Assembly: GCA_021397845.1 (NCBI GenBank)
Contig: CM038047.1
Location: 129,562,112-129,626,111 of the forward strand
Length of the DNA stretch: 64,000 nucleotides
DNA from: Areca catechu
Lineage: Eukaryota > Streptophyta > Magnoliopsida > Arecales > Arecaceae
Direction: 5' to 3'
The notes below the pieces were generated by a model. It made no database searches. It worked only from the letters and a program-made list of their open reading frames with translations, and had not been told where the DNA came from. Both the position numbers and the translations under genes were made by a program. Each line of letters opens with the position of its first letter. The first letter of the stretch is position 1. Positions 1-11,439 of the stretch are shown here, in pieces.

Positions 1-556
1 CTCAGGTGCCACCTCAGCTACCTATGTGGCGCCACATCAGCTGCCACTTGGGCATCTAAGAAGGGAAACAAAGTGGCATCCTTATGCTTTCTACATGCCT
101 TGGACAACATCCCCCTCTTCCCTCCCCCACATCACGCCTTGTTCCATCAAAAGAGGGCATTGAAGATCCTTGAAGGAACCAAGCCTCAAAGCAAGCCTCC
201 TCCCAAGCTTTCTTCCCAAAGTGATCTTAAAAGGAAGGAAGGTCAAAGGACACACTCCCCCCTTCAAGCCCTCAACCATGCAACGCCCATGGAGTTCTCC
301 CTTGGTCGGCCAGGAATCAATCCTAGAAGATGGCGTGAAGAGCCCAAGGGAACACATCCCTCCAAGCAAGCCATGCCCCAATCCTTCTTCCCAAAATAAG
401 CATGCTAAGGAAGGAAGTCAAGGGACCAATCCCCCTCTCCAAGCCTTTGCTCATGCCACGCCCAACTCCAAATTAATTGGTCGGCCAAAGAGATGGGATG
501 TGGAAAATTTTTGGGCGCCACCTTGTAATTTGAATTTCAAAAGGGCCTTGGGTGCC

Positions 557-565
557 TATTTAAAG
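557..565 (+). promoter_or_regulatory. TATA box of X' LTR
   Basis: TATTTAAAG lies in the U3 part of the LTR, followed by a GAATGAATGA run and a change of composition consistent with the start of R. The matching site in X reads on the minus strand near 50675-50683. The transcription start is inferred, not seen. Confidence 0.5.
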
Positions 566-734
566 GACCCAATCCCTCCCTTGTAGAAAATATGAATGAA
601 TGAATGAATGATTGAGTGATTAATGAAAGTTTGAGTTTCTTCCACCCTCCAACCATTGCCTCTTAAGCTAGGTTTGAGTGGATTTGCCTTCGTCCCTAAG
701 GACGTCGAGTGGTGTGAGGCCACCTGTCCGTCGC

Positions 735-2105
735 CCCAGGGCGTCGCGAATCCTTCGTCCTCCAGGATGTTGCGTGGTGTGAGGCCACATTCCTTCGTCC
801 TCCAGGACGTCGCGGGGTGCGAGGCCCCAAGTTATCTCCAACTTCGACATCGGAATCCAGCTGGACACCGGGCTCAAAGCCCCTTCCCAACTCTAGTTCA
901 ATTCCTTTCCGTGCATCTCCACATTCCGCTGACCTTTTTTTGTTTGCCTACAGGTCCTCCCTGGCATCTCGGGCATTGGAGACAGTTAGCTTTGCCATCG
1001 CGACCTCCTGACTCAAAGCCTGTGCTCCCACGAGTTCGACTACTTGGGCATCCAGGCCACATCCACCGAGTTGAGCGATCTCTGCACCGGGCACTTCAGA
1101 AGTTTAAGGTTTGCCTTCTCTTTATCTCCTAAGTAGATATTGTAGGTCGAGCTAGTCCTACTGGGGTTTCTTAATCCCGGGGTCCTGTTCTCATTCTTAC
1201 TTTTAAGGCTTTGAACTGCTAGCATAAGCTTCCATTACTGTTCTTCGTATTTCTTATCTTTGCTTGTGATCGGGAATCGAAACCCTAAAACAACGAAGAA
1301 GAACAATAAGAAACATAAAAAAAAAGAAAAGAAAATCATCAACCCTAAAAAAAGAATTCTTTTGCATCGTAAGCATCCTTATTAGCATCCAGCATCCCTA
1401 GCCCTAACCCCTTGCTTCCACTTCACCCAGGGTGTCGCGAATCCTTCGTCCTCCAGGACGTCGCGTGGTGTGAGGCCACATTCCTTCGTCCTCCGGGACG
1501 TCACGGGGTGCGAGGCCCCAAGTTATCTCCAACTTCGACTTCGGAATCCAGCCGGACACCGGGCTCGAAGCCCCTTCCCAACTCCATCTCAGTTCCTTTC
1601 CGTGCATCTTCACATTTCGCTGACCCTTCTTTTGTTTGCCTACAGGTCCACCCTGGCATCTCGGGCATTGAAGACAGTCAGCTTTGCCATCGCGACCTCC
1701 TGACCCAAAGCCAGTGCTTCCACGGGTTCAACGGCTCGGGCATCCAGGCCGCATCCATCGAGTTGAGCAATCTCTGCACCGGGCACTTCAGAAGTTTGAG
1801 TTTTGCTTTCTCTTTATCTCCTAAGTAGATATTGTAGGTCGCGCTAGTCCTACCGGGGTTTTTTAATCCTGGGGTCCTATTCTCATTTTCACTTTTATGG
1901 CTTTGAACTGCTAGCATAAGCTTTCATTATTGTTCTTCGTATTTCTTACCTTTGCTTGTGATTGGGAATCGAAACCCTAAAACAACGAAGAAGAACAACA
2001 AGAAACATAAAATAAAAATCAACCCTAAATAGAATTCCTTTGCATCGTAAGCATCCTTACTAGCATCCAGCATCCCTAGCCCTAACCCCCTTGCCTCCCG
2101 CATCA
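735..2105 (+). repeat. Tandem duplication inside the X' LTR (unit about 687 bp)
   Basis: The stretch beginning CAGGGCGTCGCG near 738 is repeated from about 1425. Both copies include the GTCGCG-rich block, a TTTGTTTGCCTACAGG stretch, an AAACCCTAAAACAACG stretch and the LTR tail. The X copy on the minus strand has only one unit, so this is a local duplication of R/U5 sequence in X'. The copies differ at many bases, so the duplication is not recent. Confidence 0.8.
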
Positions 2106-2110
2106 AAAAG

Positions 2111-4130
2111 CCTATCTATTATATCAGCAAAGTCTTCCACGATGTCGAAACAATGTATCCCAAGATGCAAAAGTTGATATACTCTTTGGTCACATCCTAC
2201 AAGCAACTCCGACCATATTTCCAGGCCCATCCGATTATGGTGTTGACCGACCAACCCCTCAAGGCAATCCTTCGGAGCCTAGATACATCCGGTCAGCTCG
2301 CCAAGTTGCCATCAAGCTAGGCAAATTTGATATCTCTTTCCAGCCATGATCTGCCTTGAAGGCCCAGGTAATTGCTGACTTCATTGCAGAGTGTACATGG
2401 AGACAGGAGATGCCTCCTCGAATGGCTGAAGTACTTGAAGTCGATGCTGTCTATGAAGTCAAACCAGCCTGGACTCTCCATGTGGACGGAGCATCCAACA
2501 TCGCAGGCTGTGGGGCCGGAGTGATCCTGGCTGACCCGGATGGGGAGAACCTGGAATATGCATTACATTTTTTATTTCAGGTGTCAAATAATCAAGCGGA
2601 GTACGAAGCCCTCCTCACGGGGCTATGAATCACCAATGAACTGGGCATCAGCCGACTCAGAGTCTTCTCTGACTCCTAACTGGTAGTTAATCAAGTGATG
2701 GGAGAATTTGAAGCAAGGGATCCGACCCTGGAAAAATATTTAAACAAGGTACAAAACCTCATTTCTCTGTTCAGATTTTTAGAAATCCTCCACATACCTC
2801 GATTGCAAAACTCTCGGTTGAACGCCCTATCAAGGTTGGCTATGACTGCCAGTGGGACTTCTGATTGAACTTTTATGGAGTATCTGCGGCACCTTAGTAT
2901 AGCCGAAGAGCTGACCAAGGTCCACCAGGTGGAACATGAAGCTTCTTGGATGGATCCGATCCTTACTTTTTGGACCAAAGAAACTCTTCCAGAAGATCCG
3001 GCGGAGGCCAAGCGGGTGTGCTTGACGGCCTCTAAGCACGTCATCCTTGACGGCATCCTTTATAAGCGGTCATTCTCACAACTGCTGCTAAAGTGCTTGG
3101 GGCCGACAGATGCCAACTATGCCCTCAGAGAAGTCCATGAAGGCATCTGTGGCGACCACCTCGGAGGGAGATCCTTAGCTTACTAGATCATCCGGCAGGG
3201 ATATTACTGGCCCACCATTCAGAAGGATGTGTCAGACTTCGTTCGGAGGTGCGACGCGTGTTAGAGGTACTTTGTCATTCAAAGGAGACCTGCTAGCGAG
3301 TTGACTCCGATCACCGTCCCATGGCCGTTCACACAGTGGGGGATGGATATCCTGGGACCCTTTCCCCCGGCCTCCGAGCAATGAAAATTTTTGCTTGTGG
3401 CCATCGACTATTTCACCAAGTGGGTGGAGGCCCAACCACTAGCACAGATAATGGAGGCCAAGGTGGAAAACTTTGTCCGGAACAATATCATCTTTCGATT
3501 TGGCATTCCCCGGATGATTATTACTGACAATGGAAGACAATTTTACAACTCTAAATTCCAAGATTTTTGTCAGCAATATCATGTCTCTCACCGACTTACC
3601 TCGGTCGGTCACCTTCAGTGCAATGGAGAGGCTGAAGTCACCAACCGAACAATCTTGCATGGGCTGAAGACCCGGCTCAATGAGGCAAAGGGACTTTGGG
3701 CGAAGGAACTCCATTCAGTATTATGGGAGTATCGGATGATCGCCAGAGCGTCGACCGGCAAAACCCCGTTCAACCTCACTTATGGAAGTGAAGCTGTCAT
3801 CCCTATTGAGACCTCTCTTCAATCTCTCCGGATTGACCACTATGTTGAACCGGCCAACTCCGAATGGAGAAGGGCTGACCTGGACTTGCTTGAAGAGACT
3901 AGACTTCAGGCAAGCATGAAGATGGCGATATGCCATCAGAAGATGATGAAATATTACAACTTCTGAGTCAAAGCGCGAGCTTTTCGAGTCGGAGACCTTG
4001 TCCTGCGGAGAACCAAAGTTTCGAGGCCAACTGAACAAGGCAAGCTTTTCCCAAATTGGGAGGGACCTTATCGGGTCGTTGAAGTTGTTCGAGCCGGCAC
4101 CTATCAACTTGAATTTTTAGACGGATGATA
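2111..4130 (+). pseudogene. T1 pol remnant: RNase H and integrase
   Basis: Translation starts in the RT-to-RNase H connection (PIYYISKVFHD, then TDQPLKAIL). An extra RNase H-like domain follows (WTLHVDGAS, SNNQAEYEALL), typical of Tat elements, which carry two RNase H domains. The integrase has its zinc-binding region (GYYWPTIQKDV, RRCDAC), then the catalytic residues in MDILGPF (about 3340), TDNGRQF (about 3520) and NGEAEVTNR (about 3625), and a C-terminal GDLVLRR segment. In-frame stops lie near 2626, 2678, 2864, 3184 and 3260, with a frameshift near 3380 and more stops near 3964 and 4126. It cannot make an active protein. Confidence 0.9.
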
Positions 4131-4199
4131 GATAGCGTGTCCGTGGAATGTGGACAACCTCCGCAAGTATTATCCATGAAGTTTACATTCCTTCTACTA

Positions 4200-4761
4200 A
4201 TCACTTCCGAAAGTCTGACTCCGGTCGGCAAAGGCTCTAGGGCAATCCATTTTTGAAAGTCAGACTCCGGTCGGCAAAGGCTCTAGGGCAGCCCACTCCG
4301 AAAGTCCAGACTCCAATCACTCCAATCAAAGGCTCTAGGGCAGCCCACTTCCGACAGTCCGACTTTGGTTGGCAAAGGCTCTAGGGTAGCCCACTTCCGA
4401 AAATCCGATTCCGGTCGGCAAAGGCTTTAGGGCTGCCCACTTCCGAAAGTCCGATTCTGATCAGCAAAGGCTTTAGGGCAGCCCACTTCTGAAAGTCCGA
4501 CTCCAGTCGGCAAAGGCTCTAGGGCAGCCCACTTTCGAAAGTCTGACTCCAGTCAGCAAAGGCTCTAGGGCAGTCCACTTCTGAAAGTCCGACTCCGGTC
4601 GGCAAAGGCTCTAGGCCAGCCCACTTCCGAAAGTTCGACTCCGATCGGCAAAGGCTCTAGGGCAACCGACTTACGAAAGTCTGACTCCGGTCAGCAAAGG
4701 CTCTAGGGCAGCCCACTTTTGAAAGTTAGACTCCGGTCGGCAAAGGCTTTAGGGCAGCCCG
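4200..4761 (+). repeat. 47-bp tandem array in T1 (about 12 copies)
   Basis: The unit of about 46-47 bp holds GAAAGTCCGACTCCGGTCGG followed by CAAAGGCTCTAGGGCAGCCC. About twelve copies run head to tail with scattered substitutions. The array sits between the integrase end and the antisense ORF, where Tat elements often carry satellite-like arrays. It has no coding potential. Confidence 0.9.
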
Positions 4762-4768
4762 ATCCGGA

Positions 4769-5010
4769 GAGCTGACGGACCAACACTTAGGATAAATTTT
4801 CTAAGCTCGTTGTCCAGCCTGATCTGAAATCCAACTACTGCCTCAACTACTTCTAGGTCTGGAAAGCCAACGGACCAACACTTAGGATAAATTTCCTAAG
4901 CTCGTTGCTCTGGCCTGAGCTGAAATCCGATCGTTGCGTCAACTACCTTTTGGTTCGGAAAGCCAACGGATCCATATTTAAAGTGGAAATCATAAGGGAA
5001 TCTAGTTCGG
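4769..5010 (+). repeat. 96-bp tandem repeat in T1 (about 2.5 copies)
   Basis: Copies start at 4769, 4865 and 4961, exactly 96 bp apart. They share CAACGGACCAACACTTAGGA and AAGCTCGTTG; the third copy decays after about 30 bases. The stretch 5011-5184 after it is AT-rich spacer with nothing recognisable. Confidence 0.8.
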
Positions 5011-5184
5011 CTTGGGCCACTATTCGACATTTGCCTTGGAGGTCTGACCGTCTACTCAGATCAGTCGATTAATCTACACTTAGTGAAATTTCAATGGGAA
5101 AAAGTCAAGAGATTAAGAAAGAGGTTTTTCATTACTTCAAAAAGGTATCTTTACAAAGACTGAAGGTCAGACCTTTACAAACAA

Positions 5185-7321
5185 CTAGGTCTGACCCTCG
5201 GGAAGTACAACATCTATGGCCACTTTGGCCCCCTCAGCAATGACAGCCGCTCCGGCCTCCTCGACCCCTTCGACTGCCTCCGCTTCAACTCCAACTGGGG
5301 CATCCATTCCGGCAACTTCCAAGACAACCTCCACCGGAGCTTCGGCCGCTCGGGTAGTCGAATCCACCCCATCCAGCACTTCTGCTTCCATCAGCTTCAG
5401 TGGCTAGAGGAATGATAGATCAAGTTCTGGGAATGCCGCACTGACCTTTCCCGGGCACTCGTCGTATCTGTAGTCGAAGCCGACCGTCCCGGCTTCGTTT
5501 ATCTCCTCCGTGAAGTCCTCGGAGGCTTTATACTCTGCGATGGCTTTCTCGCAGGCCATCTTCAGCAGATCTTGGGCCGTCTTAAGCAAGCCCTTGTATC
5601 TCTTCGCCGATGCCTGATAGCCCTTTGTGCGGGTATCACACTTGGCCAGACGACCCTCCTCGACGGTCAGTCGATGGGCCAAGGTCTTGATCTTCTTTTT
5701 CTTATTTTTTAGCCTTGCCTCCCGATCCGCCTTTTGGGCAAGCAAGTCCTCCAACTGTTTCTTTTGGGTCTCCAGTTCGGCCCGCAGGAGGGACATTTCT
5801 GCCACTACAGCCTTCAAGCCGAGCACCTCTTCTCTGGAAGCTGTCAGCGCCTCCCAGGCTGTGTCCCTCGCCAGCTCGACCGCTTCGGGCCTCTGGGTTA
5901 ACTGCTTTTTTAGATAAAGCATCTCACCCAGTCCCTCATCCATCAGAAGGTTGTCTTTGACAACCTGCCGATGGACGCTCATGGTTAGAGAATCACCAAT
6001 CATGAATTCGAAGTGAAGATAGGAAGAGTGAAACTTACGCCCAGAAGATGATGAAGGGAACTCCTTGCGGCCTCGTTCACCGATTGCCCGTCGTTGTCAG
6101 GAGTAGCCCTCTAGAGCAGCTCCTTAGCCTCCTCGGCGTCACGCCACTTTCGGCGCTCCTCCTCCTCTTGGGCACTGCCAGCCCTCTCGTCAACAGCCGA
6201 CGACCCCTCCCCTGTAGGGGTTCCCCGGATCGTTGCGGGGATCATCGCGGTCGGCTCCAATGGTGGGGACGAATGGGCCACTTCCGCCCCGGTCGACATC
6301 GAGAGCCTCTCTTCTGTTTGGACGACCAGTCAGCTGACCAAAGAGGATCGCTCAGACGCAATCACCCTTCGACGTTCGGTCAAAGGCATGTCATCCCCTG
6401 ACTTGACCTACACCACCACGGTGGACGGTTCTGCTGTCCATCATTTCTTCGGCCTTTCAGGCACTGGTTCTGCCACCCGCTTTCTTGGCTCTTATGGTGT
6501 CGGCTCTGCAATCCGAACGGCCCTCCGTTGTGCTGACCATGCCAAAAGGATTGCCTGATCTGGCTTCATTTTCCTGCCTGTCAACAACCAAAGTTTAAGT
6601 TAGATGCAGTCGCCGAGCCGACATAGGATAAAAACCCGATCTCCCTCTATGACTCTCGTCCTACCTATCATCGGGTGCCGGCTGAGTTCGGCTTGGTGAA
6701 GACTCTCCTCGAGAAGCATAAAGCTGACAAACTTTGGATCCTTACCCTCCAATTTGTGGAGGTCAGCCTCGTCGGCCCTCAAGACTTTCCTTCCATTCAG
6801 AGCATTCGACCTCGGCTCCCTCCAGGCTGCCTCAAAGCCCCACGGCTCCAGGCTATCTACGAAGAAATATCAGTAGATGGAAGCCCCCCTAGAATCTTTC
6901 GACTAGGGCATGGACTGAACATCCACCACTCCTGACTTCGGAAGTCTTGCTTCAGCAGGAAAAAGTTTGAAAACAGGGACACCCTAGGCTCGATGTCGGC
7001 CTCCCAACACAGGACTACGAAGCCACAATGAACCCTAATGCTGTTTGGTGTCAGCTGAGTAGGTGTAACTCTATAGGCATTGAAAATCTGAACAAAGAGG
7101 CTATGAATTGGGAAACGAAGACCGGCTTTTAGGTGGTCTTCGTACACGGGGAGAGCTCCTAAGTTCAAACGCCCGTTCACCCTACTCTCACGGCTAAGGA
7201 CGGTCAGGTGTAAAGTAGAAGGAATGTTATAGATAATCCTAAGGTTTTCGACCCTCTCTCAGGTCATGGCCGATGGAATGTCAAAAGGACCAGGTTCCCT
7301 ATGATCGCGAGCCAAAGCCAT
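5185..7321 (-). pseudogene. T1 antisense ORF (Transposase_28-like plus coiled coil)
   Basis: This ORF lies opposite to gag-pol, between pol and the 3' LTR. Its N-terminal half (minus strand, about 6857-7321) carries LGALPVYEDHLKAGLRFPIH and RVTPTQLTPNSIRV, matching the family known as putative gypsy-type transposon domain (Transposase_28). The C-terminal half (5404-6003) is a heptad-rich, Lys/Glu/Leu-rich coiled coil ending in SAAFPELDLSFL, followed by an Ala/Val/Glu-rich tail (5185-5391) after an in-frame TAG at 5404-5406. The likely start is the ATG at 7321-7319, with a TGA about 20 codons later. The middle (6010-6860) has several breaks. Such ORFs are known in Tat elements; their function is not established. 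Confidence 0.75.
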
Positions 7322-7487
7322 TTTAAGATGGATTGCAAAAAATGAAGGAGGTGGGGGAAGATGGAGACGAGACTGACCTAGTTCCTTGGATCTCTAAAAG
7401 AGGCTAAAAGCAATGCAGGGAGGGAGGAGGCAACCTTCTCTTCAAGCACAAGCACGGTGAAAGGTCCCACTGGGCGCTACTCCCCTT

Positions 7488-7497
7488 CTTTTATAGG
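7488..7497 (-). promoter_or_regulatory. Putative minus-strand TATA box for the T1 antisense ORF
   Basis: On the minus strand this reads CCTATAAAAG, about 170 bp upstream of the antisense-ORF ATG. T2 has CTATAAAAGG in the equivalent place (45713-45722) although the surrounding sequence has diverged. It suggests the antisense ORF has its own promoter. Confidence 0.5.
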
Positions 7498-8029
7498 CAT
7501 TCAGGGGCCGCTTCCCAATGCATCCCCCCACGTGTCGAGATCCGACGGCTGGTGCTTCAGTTCTCGAGTTGGACGTGAATCCTAGGGGATGCACCGGATC
7601 GTATCCGGCCATGATCTGCATGACAGTCGAAGCAACGGCAGATTGGCCGCTCTGGCAAGTGCACCAACCGCCCTGATGGGGCCATGTGTCCCACGTCGCA
7701 TCAAGAATCCAAACGGGCATCTGCCACGTGCCATACTGGCCATAACTGCTCCCCCTATCCTCGCCAACCAGGCACTGACACCTATCCTGAGATAAAAACC
7801 GGAGCAGGAGGCAGCCGGATGCAGCACGCCGAACCGGATTCACCATCATTTGAAAGGTCGGTGCATTTACTACCATTTAATGCCCTCACCCTTCGAGCCT
7901 ACGGACTCGCTCGAAGCACAAGGACAAGGGGGACAACTATTGTACCATGACGGCTCACCCTCAGCCAGAACTGGCCCAGTCCTGCGGTCCGACCCGGCCT
8001 TCCTTTATAAGGCTCCAACTAAGAGAGGT

Positions 8030-8400
8030 CAGATCCACCGGAGCTGAGGTTCGAACGACCCTCTCCTGCTGGGGTCTGGCCCATCGCTCTCCTTTAGAGG
8101 TCCGACCCACTAGAGCTGAGGTCTGAATGACCCTCTCTTGCTGGGGTCCACCCCATCACTCTTCTTTAGAGGTCCGACCCACAGGAGTTGAGGTCCGAAC
8201 GACCCTCTCCTGCTGGGGTTCGGCCCATCGCTCTCCTTTAGAGGTCCGATCCACCGGAGCTGATGTCCGAACGACCCTCTCCTACTGGGGCCCGGCCCAT
8301 CGCTCTCCTTCAGAGGTCTGACCCACTAAAGCTGAGGTCTGAACGACCTCTCCTGCTTGGGTCCGGCCCATCGCTCTCCTTCGGAGGTTTGGCCTTTGGT
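8030..8400 (+). repeat. 72-bp tandem array in the T1 LTR (about 5 copies)
   Basis: The GCTGAGGT core recurs near 8043, 8115, 8187, 8259 and 8331, exactly 72 bp apart. Each unit holds CGACCCTCTCCTGCTGGGG and GCCCATCGCTCTCCTT. It lies in U3 upstream of the TATA box. T3 has a 25-bp array of related sequence in the same place. Confidence 0.85.
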
Positions 8401-8630
8401 CCGACCGACCGACTTTTCCACGGTCGATGTCCGATAGGTGAGCCTTAGCATCTAGTGTATTCCAGAAGCACCTTTCTGTTACTGCGGGATCCTGCTATCC
8501 CAAAGGCCCTGCTCCACTACTTTTACGATGCCACTATATCTGCGTGCCACGTGGCCACTCTCTAGATTCTCCTAGGGGAAGATCGATCTTTCTCAGCCTC
8601 TCCCCTAACAGATTTTGGACTGTTCTGCAC

Positions 8631-8640
8631 CTATATAAGG
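8631..8640 (+). promoter_or_regulatory. TATA box of T1 LTR
   Basis: CTATATAAGG lies about 240 bp before the LTR end. T2 (46611-46620) and T3 (about 47822-47831) carry TTATATAAGG and TTATATAATG at the matching positions. Confidence 0.6.
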
Positions 8641-8904
8641 TACTCAGGGGACCCCATTCGAAAGTAGAAGAACCCTTCCCTCTCTATACGCTGTTCATCC
8701 TTCGATTCCTCTATTTTGTTGCCTTCAATCTCCTACTAACATTAGAATCAGAGGTTTCCCCACTGGAACACCACCGACACCCTTGGGGACTTTGTGCAGG
8801 TTCGCTCGGGAGAGGAGTGTTCCAGCCTATCCAGCCGCCCTCGGTCCCCAGTCCAGGAGCTGACACCACAACCAAGATCAAAAGAAGTCATTTACAAAAG
8901 GGGG

Positions 8905-9831
8905 TCAGACCTTTACAAACTCTTTAGTTCTGACCCGCGGAAGGTGCAGAAAGGACCTTAGCTCCGGCCCCACCACTGTAACAGGTTCAACTGGGACATC
9001 CACTGCCCCTACAACGGCCAAGGATGGAGCTTCAGCCCTACCCTCTTCCACACAGCCTTCAGCCTGGGGCTCACCCCCAGCATCTGCCAGGTGCTCTTCT
9101 TCCTTCGCTAGTTTCCTTAGCTCGGCACCAAATAGGTCAAGCTTTGGGAAGAGTCCGGCCACCTTCTTCAGGCAGTCATCATAGCCTTTTGCGTAGAAGA
9201 TCGATGTTGCTTCCTCCACCTCTTCTGTGAAGTTGTCGGAAGCCTTGTACTTCGCTATGGCATCCCAGACCTACCCCACCACCAGTTCTTTGGCCTTCTC
9301 AAGCTGGGTCGCCAACTTCACCACAGCCTCCCACTCGGCCTGGGCCTTCTTGTCAGCCTCAGTAGACCGTTCCTCCTCCCTCAGCCGGCATGTGAGGGAG
9401 TTCACTTTCACCTTCTTCCTCTTCAATCTAGCCTCCCGGTCGGCTAGCTGGTCCTACATCCCCTTTGATGCCTCCTTCGATGACTCGGCCTCTACCTCGA
9501 CAGCCGACAGCCTTTCCTCCATGGATTTCAAAGATTTTTATGTGGCCGCTAGGGCCACCTCCAACTCCTGCACCCTCTTGGCAGAGGTTTTGGCCGCATG
9601 TAGTATCCGACCGATGCCGTCGTCCATCAAGGAAATGCCATGAAGAAGCTATAAGCACAAAGTTAAGTCAATACTATACATGACAATTGAAAGGAAAAAA
9701 AACATAAGGGAACAAGATGGGTGTTTTACCCTCATGAGGTCACGATAGGAGTCCTTAGCCACATCACTTAGATTTCTCTGAATGGACAGCTCCCAGTCAG
9801 CATCCATCATTGCCCCTCTGAGCAAACTCCA
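8905..9831 (-). pseudogene. T2 antisense ORF, C-terminal part
   Basis: On the minus strand this encodes a coiled coil (DREARLKRKK- and EEERSTEADKKAQAE-like stretches) followed by FTEEVEEATSIFYAKGYDDC and FPKLDLFGAELRKLAKEE, homologous to the C-terminus of the T1 antisense ORF. A tail rich in Ala, Glu and Val ends at 8905. At least three stops interrupt the coiled-coil part between 9270 and 9540. It is cut at 9831 by A; the missing N-terminal parts are at 18639-18956 and 44612-45570. Confidence 0.75.
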
Positions 9832-11435
9832 TGGTGCGGGCACCAGACTCAGAAGAAGACTTCAGAGCTCCATTTGGATCTCTAATTAACCTTGCCCGAA
9901 GAATTAGGGTTTTTGGTTTGTAATAAGAGTTGACTAGATCAACTAATTTAGCTTGAGTCTACATTACCTGCATTTTATTTTGTTGAGTCATGTTGACTCA
10001 GTAGTGGACTAGGGTTTCAACCTGGGGTGTTACATTTTCTCCCAAGGCCTAGCAAGTGGGCACCACACTCCCAGCCACACTCCCAGCCATACGCCTGAGT
10101 CCAGGGGGCGCCATATCTACATCCAGCAGCCTTTGGTCCCCACTCCACAGATAGCAGCTTCCTTCTCTCATGCGCCAGATGAGGAGAAATCCACCAGGAG
10201 TCCACAAATCAAGGGGGTGGCCAAGACTTTCCCAAAAGAACCAAAGTAAGAATGGGAAGAAATTCTCTTGGAGAGAACTTCAAGGAGGCGCCCACTACCT
10301 GCCAAAAAAATCCAAAACAAAGATGGGAAGGACCTTGACTTAGGGAGGAAGAAAAGGAGGAGTCCAAAAGAGTTGATCCATGGAAGGAAAAAATTCTCTT
10401 GAAGATCCAAGCAAAGAGGCGCCATCTACCTGCCTTTTATAACCCAAATCAAATTTTTTGGTACCTTGGCCGACCATATGTGTATGAATTATCCTGATTT
10501 GTAGATCCCCTCCTTTAGTCCCATATGGGAAGATGTAAAACCCTACTCCCTTGTAAAGCCTTATAAATTAAACCCCTCTTGTAAGTGAAATCAATTAGAT
10601 GAATGAAACCAAATTTTTTTGTGAGCAAAACTCTGTGTTTTCTCTCTTCCGCACTTGCATCCAGGTGTTGAGCTCCGTGAGGGAGTAAATCCGGGTTCCC
10701 CAGGAACCTTGAGGAGGTATGAGATCTCCAAAACCCCAACCCTAGGTTAGCCACTTCACTCCCAAACCCTAGCCACCCTTCACCTTTCTCTTTCCACCAA
10801 GCCCTAGCATATCCCACCTCTCACGGCCATTCTCTCCAAGTCCAGGCCAACCACCAGCATCCAGCTACAGTCCGGGTACTTCAGATCCAAAGCTCTTTCC
10901 AGAGAGAGTCGAATCAGCCTTCAAGAGAATCCGGATCTCAGCGACATCAGCCTTCAAGTTCTTCGACCTGGTAAATCCTTCCCTGAGTCTCTGAATCCAT
11001 CACTTATTTTTCTTCTTCCCAGATCTTGAGTTCAGGAGAAGCCGACCCAGCCATGAGGCCAGTATTGGAGGATCCATTACGAAGATAGCCGAATCCGAGG
11101 ATCCAACAATCTGCTCGAGAGAGTTCTTCCACCCAAATTCTGTGAAGATCACTGTCTGGTTGGTAAACCATCTCTTCTCTTTATTTCTGTCCTGTTGAAA
11201 GTTCAGAGCGAAACCCTAGGTCTGGGAGTTTCTCAACCCCCAGCGATCCGTTACTTCCGAACTACTCTGATAACTTAGCTTCTTCTAAATTGTGCTTTCA
11301 ATCCTTACCTAGTTTCCATCAACTTAGTTTACTTTACTTTGAGTCGAGGCCAATTTCTGAAATATATATATAAAAAAAAAGAATTAATCTTAAATTTACT
11401 TCCGCATATGCTTCTTTGTTCTTTGTTCTGCATCA
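9832..11435 (+). repeat. A 5' LTR
   Basis: It begins with the inverted repeat TGGTGCGGGCACCA and ends GTTCTGCATCA. A TATAAAT box lies at 10562-10568. It is close to the 3' LTR (same length, scattered substitutions, for example AGACTTCAG against AGATTTCAG). Long ORFs on its minus strand look like chance. Confidence 0.95.
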
Positions 11436-11439
11436 TTTT

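Larger units (their letters stand above)
1..2105 (+). mobile_element. LTR of chromovirus X' (left end outside window)
   Basis: This is a solo LTR or the 3' LTR of a chromovirus, inserted in the pol region of Tat element T1. It ends GCATCA at 2105, the same terminus as the other chromovirus LTRs here, and T1 coding sequence resumes just after a presumed TSD (AAAAG, 2106-2110). Its reverse complement is the LTR of X at 49813-51377 plus 63124-63285; by comparison about 300 bp of U3 lie left of the window. No long ORF in it resembles a protein. Whether an internal region exists outside the window cannot be told. Confidence 0.8.
2106..8870 (+). mobile_element. T1: Tat/Retand-type Ty3/gypsy element, 3' part
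   Basis: The order is RT/RNase H end, integrase, tandem array, antisense ORF, then 3' LTR, as in plant Tat/Retand elements. The 5' LTR, gag, protease and most of RT are not in the window. T1 appears to sit in a sister element T2: directly after the T1 LTR end (8870) comes sequence like that just downstream of T1's own antisense ORF (compare 5150-5210 with 8890-8945). T1 carries X' as an insertion at 2105/2106 and is heavily mutated. Confidence 0.8.
7938..8870 (+). repeat. T1 3' LTR
   Basis: It starts just after the purine-rich tract AAGGGGGACAAC, with TATTG where T2 and T3 have TGTTG, so the first dinucleotide is mutated. It ends CCACA at 8870, aligning with the LTR ends of T2 (46842) and T3 (48050). 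It contains the 72-bp array, a TATA box and a leader-like stretch (GGAACACCACCGACACCC) shared with T2 and T3. Both boundaries are inferred by comparing the three LTRs. Confidence 0.7.

Noticed and set aside
1395..1415. Telomere-like CCCTAGCCCTAACCC
   Set aside because: Two degenerate units only, within an LTR tail.
656..1828. Open frames of 60-160 codons in the X' LTR
   Set aside because: They lie in noncoding LTR sequence, differ between the two duplicated units and resemble no protein family.
4200..4761. Regular repeats that might be taken for a CRISPR array
   Set aside because: The units are contiguous, with no unique spacers, and sit inside a plant retrotransposon.
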